A program made the position numbers and the translations under genes. This document shows positions 35,826 through 44,659 of a stretch of DNA of 64,000 nt, piece after piece (position 1 is the first letter of the stretch; every line of letters starts with the position of its first letter). Source of the DNA: an uncultured Salinicoccus sp. (GTDB lineage: Bacteria; Bacillota; Bacilli; Staphylococcales; Salinicoccaceae); NCBI GenBank assembly GCA_947494965.1, contig CANLWV010000002.1:1-64000 (forward strand), read 5' to 3'. A model generated the notes under the pieces. That model had not been told where the DNA came from. It made no database searches and was given only the letters and a program-made list of their open reading frames with translations.

Positions 35826-37016
35826 ATGACTGCTTCGCAATTGATCATATTGCTGCTGATCGGCTATATGGTCTTTACAATAGACAAAAAGAAGAATAAC
35901 TTTCCTGTGCCGGTAGTACTTGTGCTGATTGGCATTGGATTATATTTCATCCCCTACTTCTCATCCATCAACTTGACCGAAAACACCATCTACCATGTGT
36001 TCCTGCCGGCCCTTCTATTTACATCTGCCTATCAGTTTCCAGCTGATAAATTCCGGAAAAATGTCGGTATCATCGCTTTTCTTGCCACTATCGGCATCAT
36101 GTTGACAGTGGCGATCCTCGGCGCGGCAATCTACGCGTTGAGCGGTCCTTTCGTGTCGATATCCTTCCTCGGCGCACTGGTCATTGCGTCGATTCTCACT
36201 CCGACTGACCCTGTTTCTGTCGTGTCGATCATACAGAGTGCGTCAGATGATGAGACAGTGGCCGATGTCGTTGAAGGCGAATCGATGATCAATGATGGCA
36301 CAAGCATTGTCATCTTCAGTACGCTTTCCGGCATGTATACTGGCAGCCAGTCTTTCGGGGTATTCACGTTTCTTGGGGAATTTCTGTTTGTCTCGTTAGG
36401 TGGTACATTGCTCGGCGTTGTGTTCGGTTGGCTGATGAGTAAGGCGGTGCACTTCATCCATAACAGGCAGTACCAGGTCATGCTGAGCATCATTTTGGCC
36501 TATGGCCTCTTCAACCTTGCTGAAGCCGTTGGTTTCTCCGGTGTGCTTGCAACAATTTTTGCCGGTATCATGCTGTCGTTTGAATATAGCCGCGCAAGCA
36601 AAGAAGACCATTTCAGGGAAGCGCTTGATGGGTTCTGGGAAGTCGTGGAACTATCTGTATTGTCCCTTCTGTTCCTACTGATTGGTATCGAAGCGGCTAA
36701 ATTCCTCATCTTCGACGGGTGGGTTTTTGCCATCATCGTCTTCATTTTGGCACTCGTGACCCGCTTCATCATCATTATGTCGACTACGCAGATATTCCCA
36801 AAATGGCGCCATCACATAAGTTGGCGCGAGTCCACTCTGATTTCATGGGCAGGACTAAAGGGCTCGATGTCAGTCTACCTGATACTGAGTCTGTATTCCC
36901 AGACGGATTCGGCAGATTCTGCAATGATCATCTCACTGGCATTTGCAGCCACCCTTGCTTCGCTGGTGATACAAAGTCTTGGCGTCTCACCTCTATCCAA
37001 GAAACTGCTCAAATAG
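35826..37016 (+). CDS. Monovalent cation:proton antiporter (CPA1/NhaP type)
   Basis: This 396-residue membrane protein with about 12 helices carries the CPA1 core: ASILTPTDPVSVVSI with the unwound-helix TDP, and VVEGESMINDGTSIV, containing the ND pair that binds the cation. It exchanges Na+ or K+ for protons and would help pH and salt homeostasis, which fits a halotolerant organism. There is no C-terminal regulatory domain. A strong site (TTAGGAGGTGGCACC) precedes ATG 35826. It ends eight bases before the convergent CHY protein. Confidence 0.85.
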   Translation: MTASQLIILLLIGYMVFTIDKKKNNFPVPVVLVLIGIGLYFIPYFSSINLTENTIYHVFLPALLFTSAYQFPADKFRKNVGIIAFLATIGIMLTVAILGAAIYALSGPFVSISFLGALVIASILTPTDPVSVVSIIQSASDDETVADVVEGESMINDGTSIVIFSTLSGMYTGSQSFGVFTFLGEFLFVSLGGTLLGVVFGWLMSKAVHFIHNRQYQVMLSIILAYGLFNLAEAVGFSGVLATIFAGIMLSFEYSRASKEDHFREALDGFWEVVELSVLSLLFLLIGIEAAKFLIFDGWVFAIIVFILALVTRFIIIMSTTQIFPKWRHHISWRESTLISWAGLKGSMSVYLILSLYSQTDSADSAMIISLAFAATLASLVIQSLGVSPLSKKLLK

Positions 37017-37024
37017 ACACTCAT

Positions 37025-37339
37025 CTAGACATCGAAATATAGATGATGATGGAGCGCACATCCCTCATTGAAGGCAGCATGACAATTGGCACAACTGGAT
37101 CGTGATAAGTAATCATGGATGGTATGGATATGCCCACAGGCTCCGCATAGTATGGCAGGCGTATAAAATTCTTCCTTCTGCCATACTGCTTTAACATGAT
37201 CCGCTGCTTCCTGGTGGCATTTGTAGCATGGATAATATGTATTACAGCACTTGAACTTGATGGCGACGATATCTTTATCGGAATGGTAATGGATGCATCT
37301 CGTCTGTTCATCAATTGGTGAACCATGGATTTCATTCAT
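37025..37339 (-). CDS. CHY zinc-finger protein
   Basis: This 104-residue protein consists almost wholly of a CHY-type zinc finger. The ligands appear in order: TRCIHYHSDKD, FKCCNTYYPCYKCHQE, ILCGACGHIHT, and CANCHAAFNEGCALHHH. Such stand-alone CHY proteins are common in staphylococci and bacilli and have no defined role. Zinc binding is the only safe prediction. A competing minus-strand frame at 37021-37335 has no such pattern. Confidence 0.8.
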   Translation of the reverse strand: MNEIHGSPIDEQTRCIHYHSDKDIVAIKFKCCNTYYPCYKCHQEAADHVKAVWQKEEFYTPAILCGACGHIHTIHDYLSRSSCANCHAAFNEGCALHHHLYFDV

Positions 37340-37525
37340 TGGATAAGACTCCCCTCATCCCCTTTTAGGGTTGGAATATAATAGTAAAACCGTTATCATA
37401 GAACCTAACATAAATTAAATGATCTGACTATTCAATAAGTTAAGGCCACATTTCGCACTAAACTCTCTGCTTATAAGAAGATTATATTTATCTGACCAAT
37501 TCACGATTCAATGGAGTGCATGTGT

Positions 37526-37960
37526 ATGAAAAAGCAAGTCATCCTCCTCATATTTCTGGCATCGTGCTTTCTTACAGGATGCGACGATCAGACGGATGAA
37601 CTCTCCGGCAGATCATTCAACCTCATCTATCCTACCAGTCTCCCTAGCGGCCAGAGTAATCACCAAGGGTTGACCGTCTTCAAATTCAAGGATGGAGCGG
37701 TTGAAACCCCTTATATTAATGAGGCCAAGGGAGAATACGATTTGGAAGAAGAGGAACTCAAGGTGGTCTTCCAGGAGGATTCCCAAAAGTTGAACATCAC
37801 TTTTGAAGATTTCGACGCCAGCACCAAAAACTACAGCACATACTCCGCCGTCATAGAACGAGCAGAGCTCAAAACATCAGGCGATCAGAAGGCGCGGGGC
37901 TTATCCAGATTGAAGCGAATATTCAAAGTGGATTTCCCTGTGGAGTTCCTGGAGAGATAG
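37526..37960 (+). CDS. Small lipoprotein of unknown function
   Basis: This lipoprotein is about 144 residues with a signal helix ending FLTGC. The mature part is beta-rich and polar (SFNLIYPTSLPSG, GLTVFKFKDGAVETP, YSTYSAVIERAEL). No family is recognised, but small staphylococcal-type lipoproteins of this size are common on the outer membrane face. ATG 37526 follows GGAG with good spacing; the upstream ATG 37511 does not. Confidence 0.65.
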   Translation: MKKQVILLIFLASCFLTGCDDQTDELSGRSFNLIYPTSLPSGQSNHQGLTVFKFKDGAVETPYINEAKGEYDLEEEELKVVFQEDSQKLNITFEDFDASTKNYSTYSAVIERAELKTSGDQKARGLSRLKRIFKVDFPVEFLER

Positions 37961-38010
37961 AGGGCCCGACATTGGCTTTGTAGGCTCTTTAAAACAGAAT
38001 ACTTCATAAT

Positions 38011-38041
38011 AAAAAGGATGCTCATCATGAGCATCCTTTTT
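38011..38041. terminator. Bidirectional terminator
   Basis: AAAAAGGATGCTCAT and ATGAGCATCCTTTTT form a stem of 15 pairs with a one-base centre, so at most a tiny loop, between convergent genes. Confidence 0.85.
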
Positions 38042-38050
38042 CGTCTATCA

Positions 38051-38785
38051 TTATAGTGCCGTCACGCCGCCGTCTATGACGAATTCTGAACCGGTAGAGT
38101 ATCTTGCTTCGTCTGAAGCCAGGAATACCACCATGTCGGAAACTTCTTCAGGCTGTGCAACGCGGCGGAGCGGTATCGTCTTCTTGAATTCTTCAACCGC
38201 TTCTTTTACGCCTTCCTGTTCAAGCATCGGTGTCTGGATGACACCTGGGTGAACAGAGTTCACTCTAATGTTGAATGGAGACAATTCACGTGCACTTGCT
38301 TTCGTAAGTCCGCGTACAGCAAACTTAGTATCCGTATACGCTGGCGCGCCCCCTACCAGTCCATTCATTGAAGAAATATTGATTATGGAGCCGCTTTTTT
38401 GTTCTTTCATGATAGGTGCCACTGTTTTGGTACCGAGGAATACAGAAACTTGGTTGATGTTTACAATCTTCATATAATCATCAAGTGAAATATCTTCAAG
38501 CGCTTTATTGTAAGTGATGCCCGCATTGTTGACGAGAACATCTAGACGCTCGAACTTCTCGATGACTTGGTCGACTACATTTTTCCAGTCTTCTTCATTG
38601 GATACGTCATGCTTGATGAACATGGCGTTTTTCCCCAGTTCTTTCGCAGCAGCCTGGCCCTTCTCTTCATTGATGTCCGTAATCGCGACTTTTGCGCCTT
38701 GGGCGACCGCTTTTTCAGCATGCAGTTTGCCCATGCCTTGTGCCGCTCCGGTAATGATGACTACTTTGCCTTCTAATCGTTTCAT
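38051..38785 (-). CDS. Short-chain dehydrogenase/reductase
   Basis: This 244-residue classical SDR has TGAAQGMG (cofactor), the LVNNAG motif, NISSMNG (catalytic Ser), YTDTK (Tyr-Lys) and the PG motif in VNSVHPGVIQTPM. Asp in VAITDINEE suggests NAD preference. It resembles 3-alpha-hydroxysteroid/glucose-dehydrogenase-like enzymes. It is divergent from the aldehyde dehydrogenase gene, so they may share a control region. Confidence 0.82.
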   Translation of the reverse strand: MKRLEGKVVIITGAAQGMGKLHAEKAVAQGAKVAITDINEEKGQAAAKELGKNAMFIKHDVSNEEDWKNVVDQVIEKFERLDVLVNNAGITYNKALEDISLDDYMKIVNINQVSVFLGTKTVAPIMKEQKSGSIINISSMNGLVGGAPAYTDTKFAVRGLTKASARELSPFNIRVNSVHPGVIQTPMLEQEGVKEAVEEFKKTIPLRRVAQPEEVSDMVVFLASDEARYSTGSEFVIDGGVTAL

Positions 38786-39031
38786 TATATGATACTCCTT
38801 GTTGTTGGGATTACCTTTATTATTTCACATACCTGCTGATTTGTATAACAATTTGCTCCTGAAATGCCCGTGATCGGGGGAGTTGTTACAATACAATGAA
38901 CTAGGTTTAGTGATGAAAAGTAAGGGAATATGATTTGGGAGTCAACCGATGATTATTTGGTTGCTATACCAATAGATGAATGAGTAGCCTGCATTAGATT
39001 ATTGCAGTACTGAAAATATAGGAGGCAAATC

Positions 39032-40489
39032 ATGAACCAATATCAAAAACTCAACAAAAGTTTCATCAATGGTAAATGGGTTGATGGTGCTGATGAGAAG
39101 AAGACTGAAATGACGAATCCATATAATGGTGAAACATTGGCGGAAGCCACCATGGCTTCTGTCGACCAAGTGGAAGAAGCGTTCACAGGTGCAGCCAATG
39201 CACAGGATGCATGGGGTAAGGATTCCGCCAAAAGAAAAGAAGTGATGGAACAGGCAATCCAGTATTTTAAGGATAATAAAAACGACATTGTGGAAATGCT
39301 TACGCTGGAATCCGGTAGTACATCAGTCAAGGCAGAGCTCGAATTCAACTTGACTGTAGGTGTCATGGAGGAATCACTGACCATGGTCGACAAAATCGGC
39401 AAATTTGAAGAGAAGGAATCAATCATTCCTGATAAGGTCAATGAGAACTACCGTCTGCCGCAAGGTGTCATTTCCTCGATTGCACCATTCAACTTCCCGC
39501 TTTATCTGTCCATGAGGACGATTGCCCCTGCACTCGCGCTCGGTAATGCTGTCGTGCATAAAGCAGATATACAATGTGGACTTGTATCCGGTTCGGCCAT
39601 CGCCAAAGCGTTTGAGGAAGCGGGACTGCCTTCCGGAATATTCCATTCCATCCTCTCACGCTCAAGCGTCATCGGTGACATCATGTTCAACCATGATGTC
39701 ATTGGCCATGTAAGCTTTACCGGTTCTACACCTGTCGGCCGCCATATCGGTGAGGTCGCTGGTGAACTGTTGAAGGAAGTTTCATTGGAACTTGGCGGTA
39801 ATGGTCCGATGGCAGTCATGAGTGATGCAGATGTCGATAATGCTGTGAATGCGGCAATCTACGGTAAATATCTGCACCAGGGACAAATATGTATGGCAAT
39901 TAACCGCATCATTGTGCACGAAGATCTGTATGATGAATTCACGGAAAAATTCGTAGAACGCTCCAAAAATATTAAATACGGAGACCCTAAAGATCCAGAA
40001 GTGGTCGTTGGCCCATTGATTAACAGCAAACAGATGGAGAAGTCTCTTGATAATATCCAGACTGCGAAAGATGCGGGCTTTGAGATACTGCTAGAAGGCG
40101 AACAGAAAGGCAATGTGCTGACCCCTACTGTAATCGGTAATGTAGAGAATGACAGCGAACTGGCACAGACTGAAATGTTCTCTCCTATTGCCATAATAAT
40201 CAAAGGATCATCCGATGATGACATCATCAAGAAATCAAACGACACCCAGTATGGGCTCAGCTCCGCCATATTTTCACAGGATGAAGAAAAAGCACGTCAA
40301 TACGCACTTGAGCTCAAATTCGGCATGACCCACATCAATGACCAACCGGTCCAGGACGAACCGACTGCGATGTTCGGTGGTATGCGCCAAAGCGGCATCG
40401 GTCGATTCGGCAGCCCGTATATCATTGATGAGTTTACAGAGAAAAAATGGGTTTCAGTCCAGAAGAAAACAAGAGAGTTCCCATTTTAA
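39032..40489 (+). CDS. NAD-dependent aldehyde dehydrogenase
   Basis: This 485-residue ALDH superfamily enzyme has IAPFNFPLYLS, the FTGSTPVGRHI nucleotide loop, the ELGGNGP glutamate motif and the catalytic cysteine in HQGQICMAINR, which resembles benzaldehyde/vanillin-type dehydrogenases. It would oxidise aldehydes to acids. Given the MarR regulator and 2-keto acid decarboxylase next door, it may process the aldehyde that the decarboxylase releases. AGGAGGC precedes ATG 39032. An imperfect inverted repeat (38954-38974) lies upstream. Confidence 0.88.
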   Translation: MNQYQKLNKSFINGKWVDGADEKKTEMTNPYNGETLAEATMASVDQVEEAFTGAANAQDAWGKDSAKRKEVMEQAIQYFKDNKNDIVEMLTLESGSTSVKAELEFNLTVGVMEESLTMVDKIGKFEEKESIIPDKVNENYRLPQGVISSIAPFNFPLYLSMRTIAPALALGNAVVHKADIQCGLVSGSAIAKAFEEAGLPSGIFHSILSRSSVIGDIMFNHDVIGHVSFTGSTPVGRHIGEVAGELLKEVSLELGGNGPMAVMSDADVDNAVNAAIYGKYLHQGQICMAINRIIVHEDLYDEFTEKFVERSKNIKYGDPKDPEVVVGPLINSKQMEKSLDNIQTAKDAGFEILLEGEQKGNVLTPTVIGNVENDSELAQTEMFSPIAIIIKGSSDDDIIKKSNDTQYGLSSAIFSQDEEKARQYALELKFGMTHINDQPVQDEPTAMFGGMRQSGIGRFGSPYIIDEFTEKKWVSVQKKTREFPF

Positions 40490-40500
40490 TAAGTAAAATG

Positions 40501-40543
40501 AACCTCCCTCGGGAAATCATATGTTGATTCCCCGAGGGAGGTT
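40501..40543. terminator. Bidirectional terminator
   Basis: AACCTCCCTCGGG and CCCGAGGGAGGTT pair over 13 bases between the convergent aldehyde dehydrogenase and MarR genes, with TTT following on the plus strand. Confidence 0.85.
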
Positions 40544-40557
40544 TTAATGTGTCCATT

Positions 40558-41019
40558 TCAATTGGATCCTCCATCTTCAGATTTTGACTCATCAATCGCA
40601 ATGATGTTTTTCATCACTTCTTTCCAGATTTCCTCGCTGTTTGATCCCATGGACTCGAATATTTCATTCATTTTGCCTCTTTGAACATCGCTCAATTGCT
40701 TCTCAAGCGCCTCTCCCTTTTCTGTCAGCTTCAATTCACGAACACGACGGTCGTGTGATGCGGGTTCGCTCGTCATATAACCCATCTCAACCAGTTGACG
40801 TGTTGGGGCATGCAGCGCCTGCTTAGTCACTTCTAGCGTATCCAAAAGTTCATGGACACTTATATTCGGTTGTCTGGCGACAAAAAATAGAATTCGATGA
40901 TGAAGACGATGAATCCCGTGTTGCGAGAGGATGCGGTCAGGTTCTTTTGTAAATGTCCGGTATGCAAAATAAAAAAGCATAAGCGTGTCGTTCAACTGAT
41001 CTTCACGATTTTTATCCAT
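40558..41019 (-). CDS. MarR-family transcriptional regulator
   Basis: This 153-residue winged-helix regulator carries the MarR wing signature (SHDRRVRELKLTEKG) and recognition region (VHELLDTLEVTKQALHAPTRQL). It is divergent from the 2-keto acid decarboxylase gene, and a large palindrome lies between them, so it probably represses that gene and itself. Ligands of this group are often phenolic or aromatic compounds. AAGGAGGTAATTGCACT precedes ATG 41019. Confidence 0.82.
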   Translation of the reverse strand: MDKNREDQLNDTLMLFYFAYRTFTKEPDRILSQHGIHRLHHRILFFVARQPNISVHELLDTLEVTKQALHAPTRQLVEMGYMTSEPASHDRRVRELKLTEKGEALEKQLSDVQRGKMNEIFESMGSNSEEIWKEVMKNIIAIDESKSEDGGSN

Positions 41020-41100
41020 AGTGCAATTACCTCCTTGTAAAAGAATATCAGAATTAAGTGTCCTTGTGCTGAGTGGCTAGCCATAAAAACGTTAATCTTT

Positions 41101-41125
41101 TATAGGTCAATAACATTGACCTATA
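41101..41125. promoter_or_regulatory. Palindromic operator between the MarR and decarboxylase genes
   Basis: TATAGGTCAAT (41101-41111) and ATTGACCTATA (41115-41125) are perfect 11-base inverted repeats with a three-base centre. The size and position are typical of a MarR dimer site. A TATAAT overlaps the right end (41122-41127). Confidence 0.7.
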
Positions 41126-41256
41126 ATGATGCTAGTGTTACCCTTTAATCAGACATAAGCTGGTTGGAATCTGGCGCCTTATAAAGCGAAGACCCAGCCA
41201 TCAGACAATGATTCTATCAGAAACGCATGACAAAATACTAATTTGAGGTGTTTAGA

Positions 41257-42927
41257 GTGAAATATGAGTATACTGTTTCAGACTATCTATTAGATCGGTT
41301 ATCAGAGCTTGGCATCCGCCATATGTTTGGCGTACCAGGCGATTACAACTTAGCCTTCCTCGATGATGTCATCGACCATGAAGGTATGGAATGGGTAGGT
41401 AACCGCAATGAATTGAATGCCGCCTACGCTGCAGATGGCTACGCCCGCATTAATGGCATTGCTGCTTTGAGTACGACGTTCGGTGTCGGTGAATTGAGTG
41501 CCGTCAATGGCATTGCCGGTTCCTACGCCGAGCACGTGCCAGTAGTTAAAATTTCAGGTGCACCGACAACAAAAGTGATGGATAACGGCCTGTACGTCCA
41601 TCATACACTAGGCGATGGTAAATTCGATCATTTCTCCAGAATGTTTCAGGAAGTGACTGCGGCCCAAACTTTCTTGACGCAGGAAAACGCCGCCCACGAA
41701 ATCGACCGGGTACTGCTTGCCTGTCTGACTGAGAAGCGTCCTGTTCATATTACATTGCCGATAGACGTATACAACAAACCGGCAAGTAAGCCAACATCCC
41801 CGCTCCATGAAGCAGTGGCTGACAGCAACCAGGAGGCATTGGAGCAGATGCTTGCTGAAATCACGCCCATGATCAATGAGGCAAAACGCCCTGTCATATT
41901 GGCGGGGTATGAAGTGAACCGCTATGAGAACAGGGAAGAGCTGCTGCAGTTCGCTGATAAAACAGGCATACCGGTTACAATTTTGAGTGGCGGCAAAGGG
42001 GTATTCAATGAAGAACATCCGCAGTTCATCGGTGTCTATAATGGTGAACTGAGTGCGCCCTACCTGCAGCAACGTGTCGATGAAGCTGACTGCATCATCC
42101 AGATCGGAGCCAAACCGACCGACTCGACGACGGGCGGCTTCTCCTACAACTTCTCTGAAAAAAACGTCATTCAGATTTCACCATTTTCCGTAAAAGCTAC
42201 AGAAAAGAAACACGCGCCTATCACAATGCACGATGCATTGTCTGCGTTGAGTGGGAAAGTCAGCAAAAAAGACCCTAAATCGATGGACATCAAGTCCTTG
42301 CACGAGCAGCTTAAGTCTGGCACATATGAAGCCAAAGAAGAGAATCTTCAACAGAACCGCTTCTTTGAACGCCTATCCTCGTTCATGAAGGAAAAGGATA
42401 TACTGCTTGCAGAACAAGGCACCGCCTACTACGGCGCAGCAACGATGCCGATACCGAAAGATACGATGGTCATCGGCCAACCGTTATGGGGTTCAATCGG
42501 CTTTACACTGCCTGCCCTACTAGGGTCTCAACTTGCAGATATGAACCGTCGGAACATCCTCCTTATCGGGGACGGCTCATTCCAACTGACCGCGCAGGAA
42601 CTGTCGACTATGCTCGCGCAGCAGATCAAACCGATCATCTTCCTGATCAATAATGATGGCTATACTGTTGAACGTGCCATCCATGGTGAAAACCAGCCCT
42701 ATAACGATATACCGATGTGGGACTATATGAAACTTCCAGAAGTATTCGATCCTGAAGGAAAAACTTTGACACTTAAAGTCGAAACTGAGACTGAGCTTGA
42801 AGAAGCCTTGAAGGCGGCAGAAGATAATTCAGAATCGATGACCTTCATTGAAGTCATCATGCACCGTGACGACAAACCCGATCTGTTGGAGCAATTGTCA
42901 AAACGCTTTGCGAATCAGAATTCCTGA
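41257..42927 (+). CDS. 2-keto acid decarboxylase (indolepyruvate/pyruvate decarboxylase type)
   Basis: This thiamine-diphosphate enzyme is about 556 residues and converts a 2-keto acid to an aldehyde and CO2. The N-terminal domain has GVPGDYNLAFLD with the catalytic Glu in WVGNRNELNAAYAADGYAR, and the HHTLGDG histidine pair, both diagnostic of decarboxylases. The C-terminal cofactor motif is IGDGSFQLTAQEL...NNDGYTVE. IpdC/KdcA/PDC-type substrates (indolepyruvate, branched-chain keto acids, pyruvate) cannot be separated by eye. GTG 41257 is seven bases after GAGGTG; the GTG at 41248 lies inside that site. Confidence 0.85.
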   Translation: MKYEYTVSDYLLDRLSELGIRHMFGVPGDYNLAFLDDVIDHEGMEWVGNRNELNAAYAADGYARINGIAALSTTFGVGELSAVNGIAGSYAEHVPVVKISGAPTTKVMDNGLYVHHTLGDGKFDHFSRMFQEVTAAQTFLTQENAAHEIDRVLLACLTEKRPVHITLPIDVYNKPASKPTSPLHEAVADSNQEALEQMLAEITPMINEAKRPVILAGYEVNRYENREELLQFADKTGIPVTILSGGKGVFNEEHPQFIGVYNGELSAPYLQQRVDEADCIIQIGAKPTDSTTGGFSYNFSEKNVIQISPFSVKATEKKHAPITMHDALSALSGKVSKKDPKSMDIKSLHEQLKSGTYEAKEENLQQNRFFERLSSFMKEKDILLAEQGTAYYGAATMPIPKDTMVIGQPLWGSIGFTLPALLGSQLADMNRRNILLIGDGSFQLTAQELSTMLAQQIKPIIFLINNDGYTVERAIHGENQPYNDIPMWDYMKLPEVFDPEGKTLTLKVETETELEEALKAAEDNSESMTFIEVIMHRDDKPDLLEQLSKRFANQNS

Positions 42928-42952
42928 TTTTGGCTGAGCGATTATATATGAA

Positions 42953-42985
42953 AAAGAAGCCCTTTAATTTTTAAAGGGCTTCTTT
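42953..42985. terminator. Bidirectional terminator
   Basis: AAAGAAGCCCTTTAA and its complement TTAAAGGGCTTCTTT form a tight hairpin between the decarboxylase and the convergent SDR gene. Confidence 0.85.
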
Positions 42986-43037
42986 CTATTCAAATATATT
43001 TTTGTAGGTCATATTTGATGATTTTTAGAGTCTCGCA

Positions 43038-43799
43038 CTAATATGCGCTCCAGCCGGCATCTGCAGCGAGCGCCACGCCGTTTATATAACTTGACTCTTT
43101 GGAAGCAAGGAACAAGGCAATATTTGCAATTTCCTCCACCGTCCCGGCCCGTGGCATGAGATTGACACCCCTCGTTGATGCTTCCATGCCAAATTCGTCT
43201 ACATCTTTCATGCCAGCTGAAAACCCTGATTGGACAGCCGCCGGCGCCAATGCATTGCACCGGATATTCTCAGACCCGTAGTGGGACGAGACATTTTTCG
43301 TCATACCGACGATTGCGTGTTTGGCAGCCGTGTAGGTCAACCCTCCACGACCACCCGTCAATCCGGTGATTGAAGCCATATTTACAATCGTGCCCCCGCC
43401 GTTCTCCTTGAAGTGTGGAATGACTTTACGCATTGCATACATGACGCCATCAACATTGATCGACATCACACGGTTCCACACATCATCTGTAACATTTTCG
43501 GCTGCTTGCATGTTGTCGCTCACGCCTGCATTATTGACCAGGATATCTACCCTGCCGAATGCTTCTATGGCGACATCGATCATATTTTCCACTTCTTCGT
43601 TCGAAGCGACATTCACTTTCACACCGTGCACGTCGAAACCTTCAGTTTTAAACGCATCGACTGTACCATTCAGCGCCTCTTCATTGAAATCTGCTATGAC
43701 GACTTTAGCACCCGCTTCGGCATAGGTCTTGGCGATTTCTTTGCCTATCCCCGAGGCACTCCCTGTAATGACTGCAACTTTGTCATCCAATTTGCCCAT
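43038..43799 (-). CDS. Short-chain dehydrogenase/reductase (FabG-like)
   Basis: This SDR is about 253 residues and has TGSASGIG, LVNNAGVSD, NMASITGL, and the YTAAK active-site pair. VVIADFNEE suggests NAD. It is similar to acetoin/3-hydroxybutyrate-type dehydrogenases. ATG 43799 follows AAAGGATG; the long N-terminal extension to 43892 has no supporting site. It lies convergent to the keto acid decarboxylase, so it could reduce the resulting aldehyde, but this is speculative. Confidence 0.82.
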   Translation of the reverse strand: MGKLDDKVAVITGSASGIGKEIAKTYAEAGAKVVIADFNEEALNGTVDAFKTEGFDVHGVKVNVASNEEVENMIDVAIEAFGRVDILVNNAGVSDNMQAAENVTDDVWNRVMSINVDGVMYAMRKVIPHFKENGGGTIVNMASITGLTGGRGGLTYTAAKHAIVGMTKNVSSHYGSENIRCNALAPAAVQSGFSAGMKDVDEFGMEASTRGVNLMPRAGTVEEIANIALFLASKESSYINGVALAADAGWSAY

Positions 43800-44052
43800 C
43801 TTGATCATCCTTTTCGTGTAGTATATATCCACCTGATTTCTGTTTACTGCATTTGTAATTGCTGAATAGGTCAGGTGAATGATTAAATCCATTACCCCTC
43901 TATAATATCACTTGTGCTCTAAGCCATTGAATATAATGGCTTAGATTCAATTCATCTGATTGCTGAAAGGCTTTTTATTTTCTGGTATTCTATCATCAAA
44001 TCGAATCATATATATTTATGCACAGTATAAAAATTAAACAGGGAGTGACCCG

Positions 44053-44547
44053 ATGCATATAAGACGCCTGACCATCAGCGATGCTGAAAATTTCCTCGCC
44101 TTGAATAAAAAGTTGGACGACTCCGGATTCATGCTCCATGACCCGGGAGAAAGAAAAATGAAAGCAGCAGAACAACGCCGCGCACTCGTGAAACTGAATG
44201 ATGATGCTTCAACTATCTTTTATGTTGCCGAGGAGTCCGGCCGACTCCTCGGTTTTATAGCAGCCTTTCGGGGAACACTCAATAGGAACAGGCACCGTGC
44301 CTCCCTTGTGGTGGGTGTAGATGAAGCGTATCGTGGCAAAGGCATCGCGACCCGCCTTTTTCAGAAGATATTCCGATGGTCCCGGGACAATAACCTTTTA
44401 AGGCTGGAACTGACGGTCATCGAGAACAATATGCCTGCCTTGAGACTTTATCGGAAGATGGGGTTTAAAGTTGAAGGTGAAAAAGTGCAGTCTTTGAAAA
44501 TCAACGGCAAAATGGTTAATGAACTGTATATGTATAAGCTATTATGA
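44053..44547 (+). CDS. GNAT family N-acetyltransferase
   Basis: This 164-residue protein has the acetyl-CoA loop in VDEAYRGKGIATRLFQ (R-G-x-G-x-A), preceded by SLVVGV, and the C-terminal NMPALRLYRKMGFKVEGE. It resembles RimI-like and spermidine-type acetyltransferases of Bacillota. The acceptor is unknown. AGGGAGTGACCCG precedes ATG 44053. It is followed by a bidirectional terminator shared with fruA. Confidence 0.8.
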   Translation: MHIRRLTISDAENFLALNKKLDDSGFMLHDPGERKMKAAEQRRALVKLNDDASTIFYVAEESGRLLGFIAAFRGTLNRNRHRASLVVGVDEAYRGKGIATRLFQKIFRWSRDNNLLRLELTVIENNMPALRLYRKMGFKVEGEKVQSLKINGKMVNELYMYKLL

Positions 44548-44593
44548 TATGCAGGCTATATTTCTGACGTGGATTCAACCTTCCACAGAAATG

Positions 44594-44631
44594 ATACCGG
44601 CCGCATCCAGGTTGATGGATGCGGCCGGTAT
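44594..44631. terminator. Bidirectional terminator
   Basis: ATACCGGCCGCATCCA (44594-44609) pairs perfectly with TGGATGCGGCCGGTAT (44616-44631) between the acetyltransferase and fruA. Confidence 0.85.
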
Positions 44632-44659
44632 TTATCCTCTATATAAAAATCTTGAAAAA

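Noticed and set aside
37021-37335. Second minus-strand frame over the CHY zinc-finger gene
   Set aside because: It lacks the cysteine/histidine pattern; the frame ending at 37025 has a clear CHY domain.
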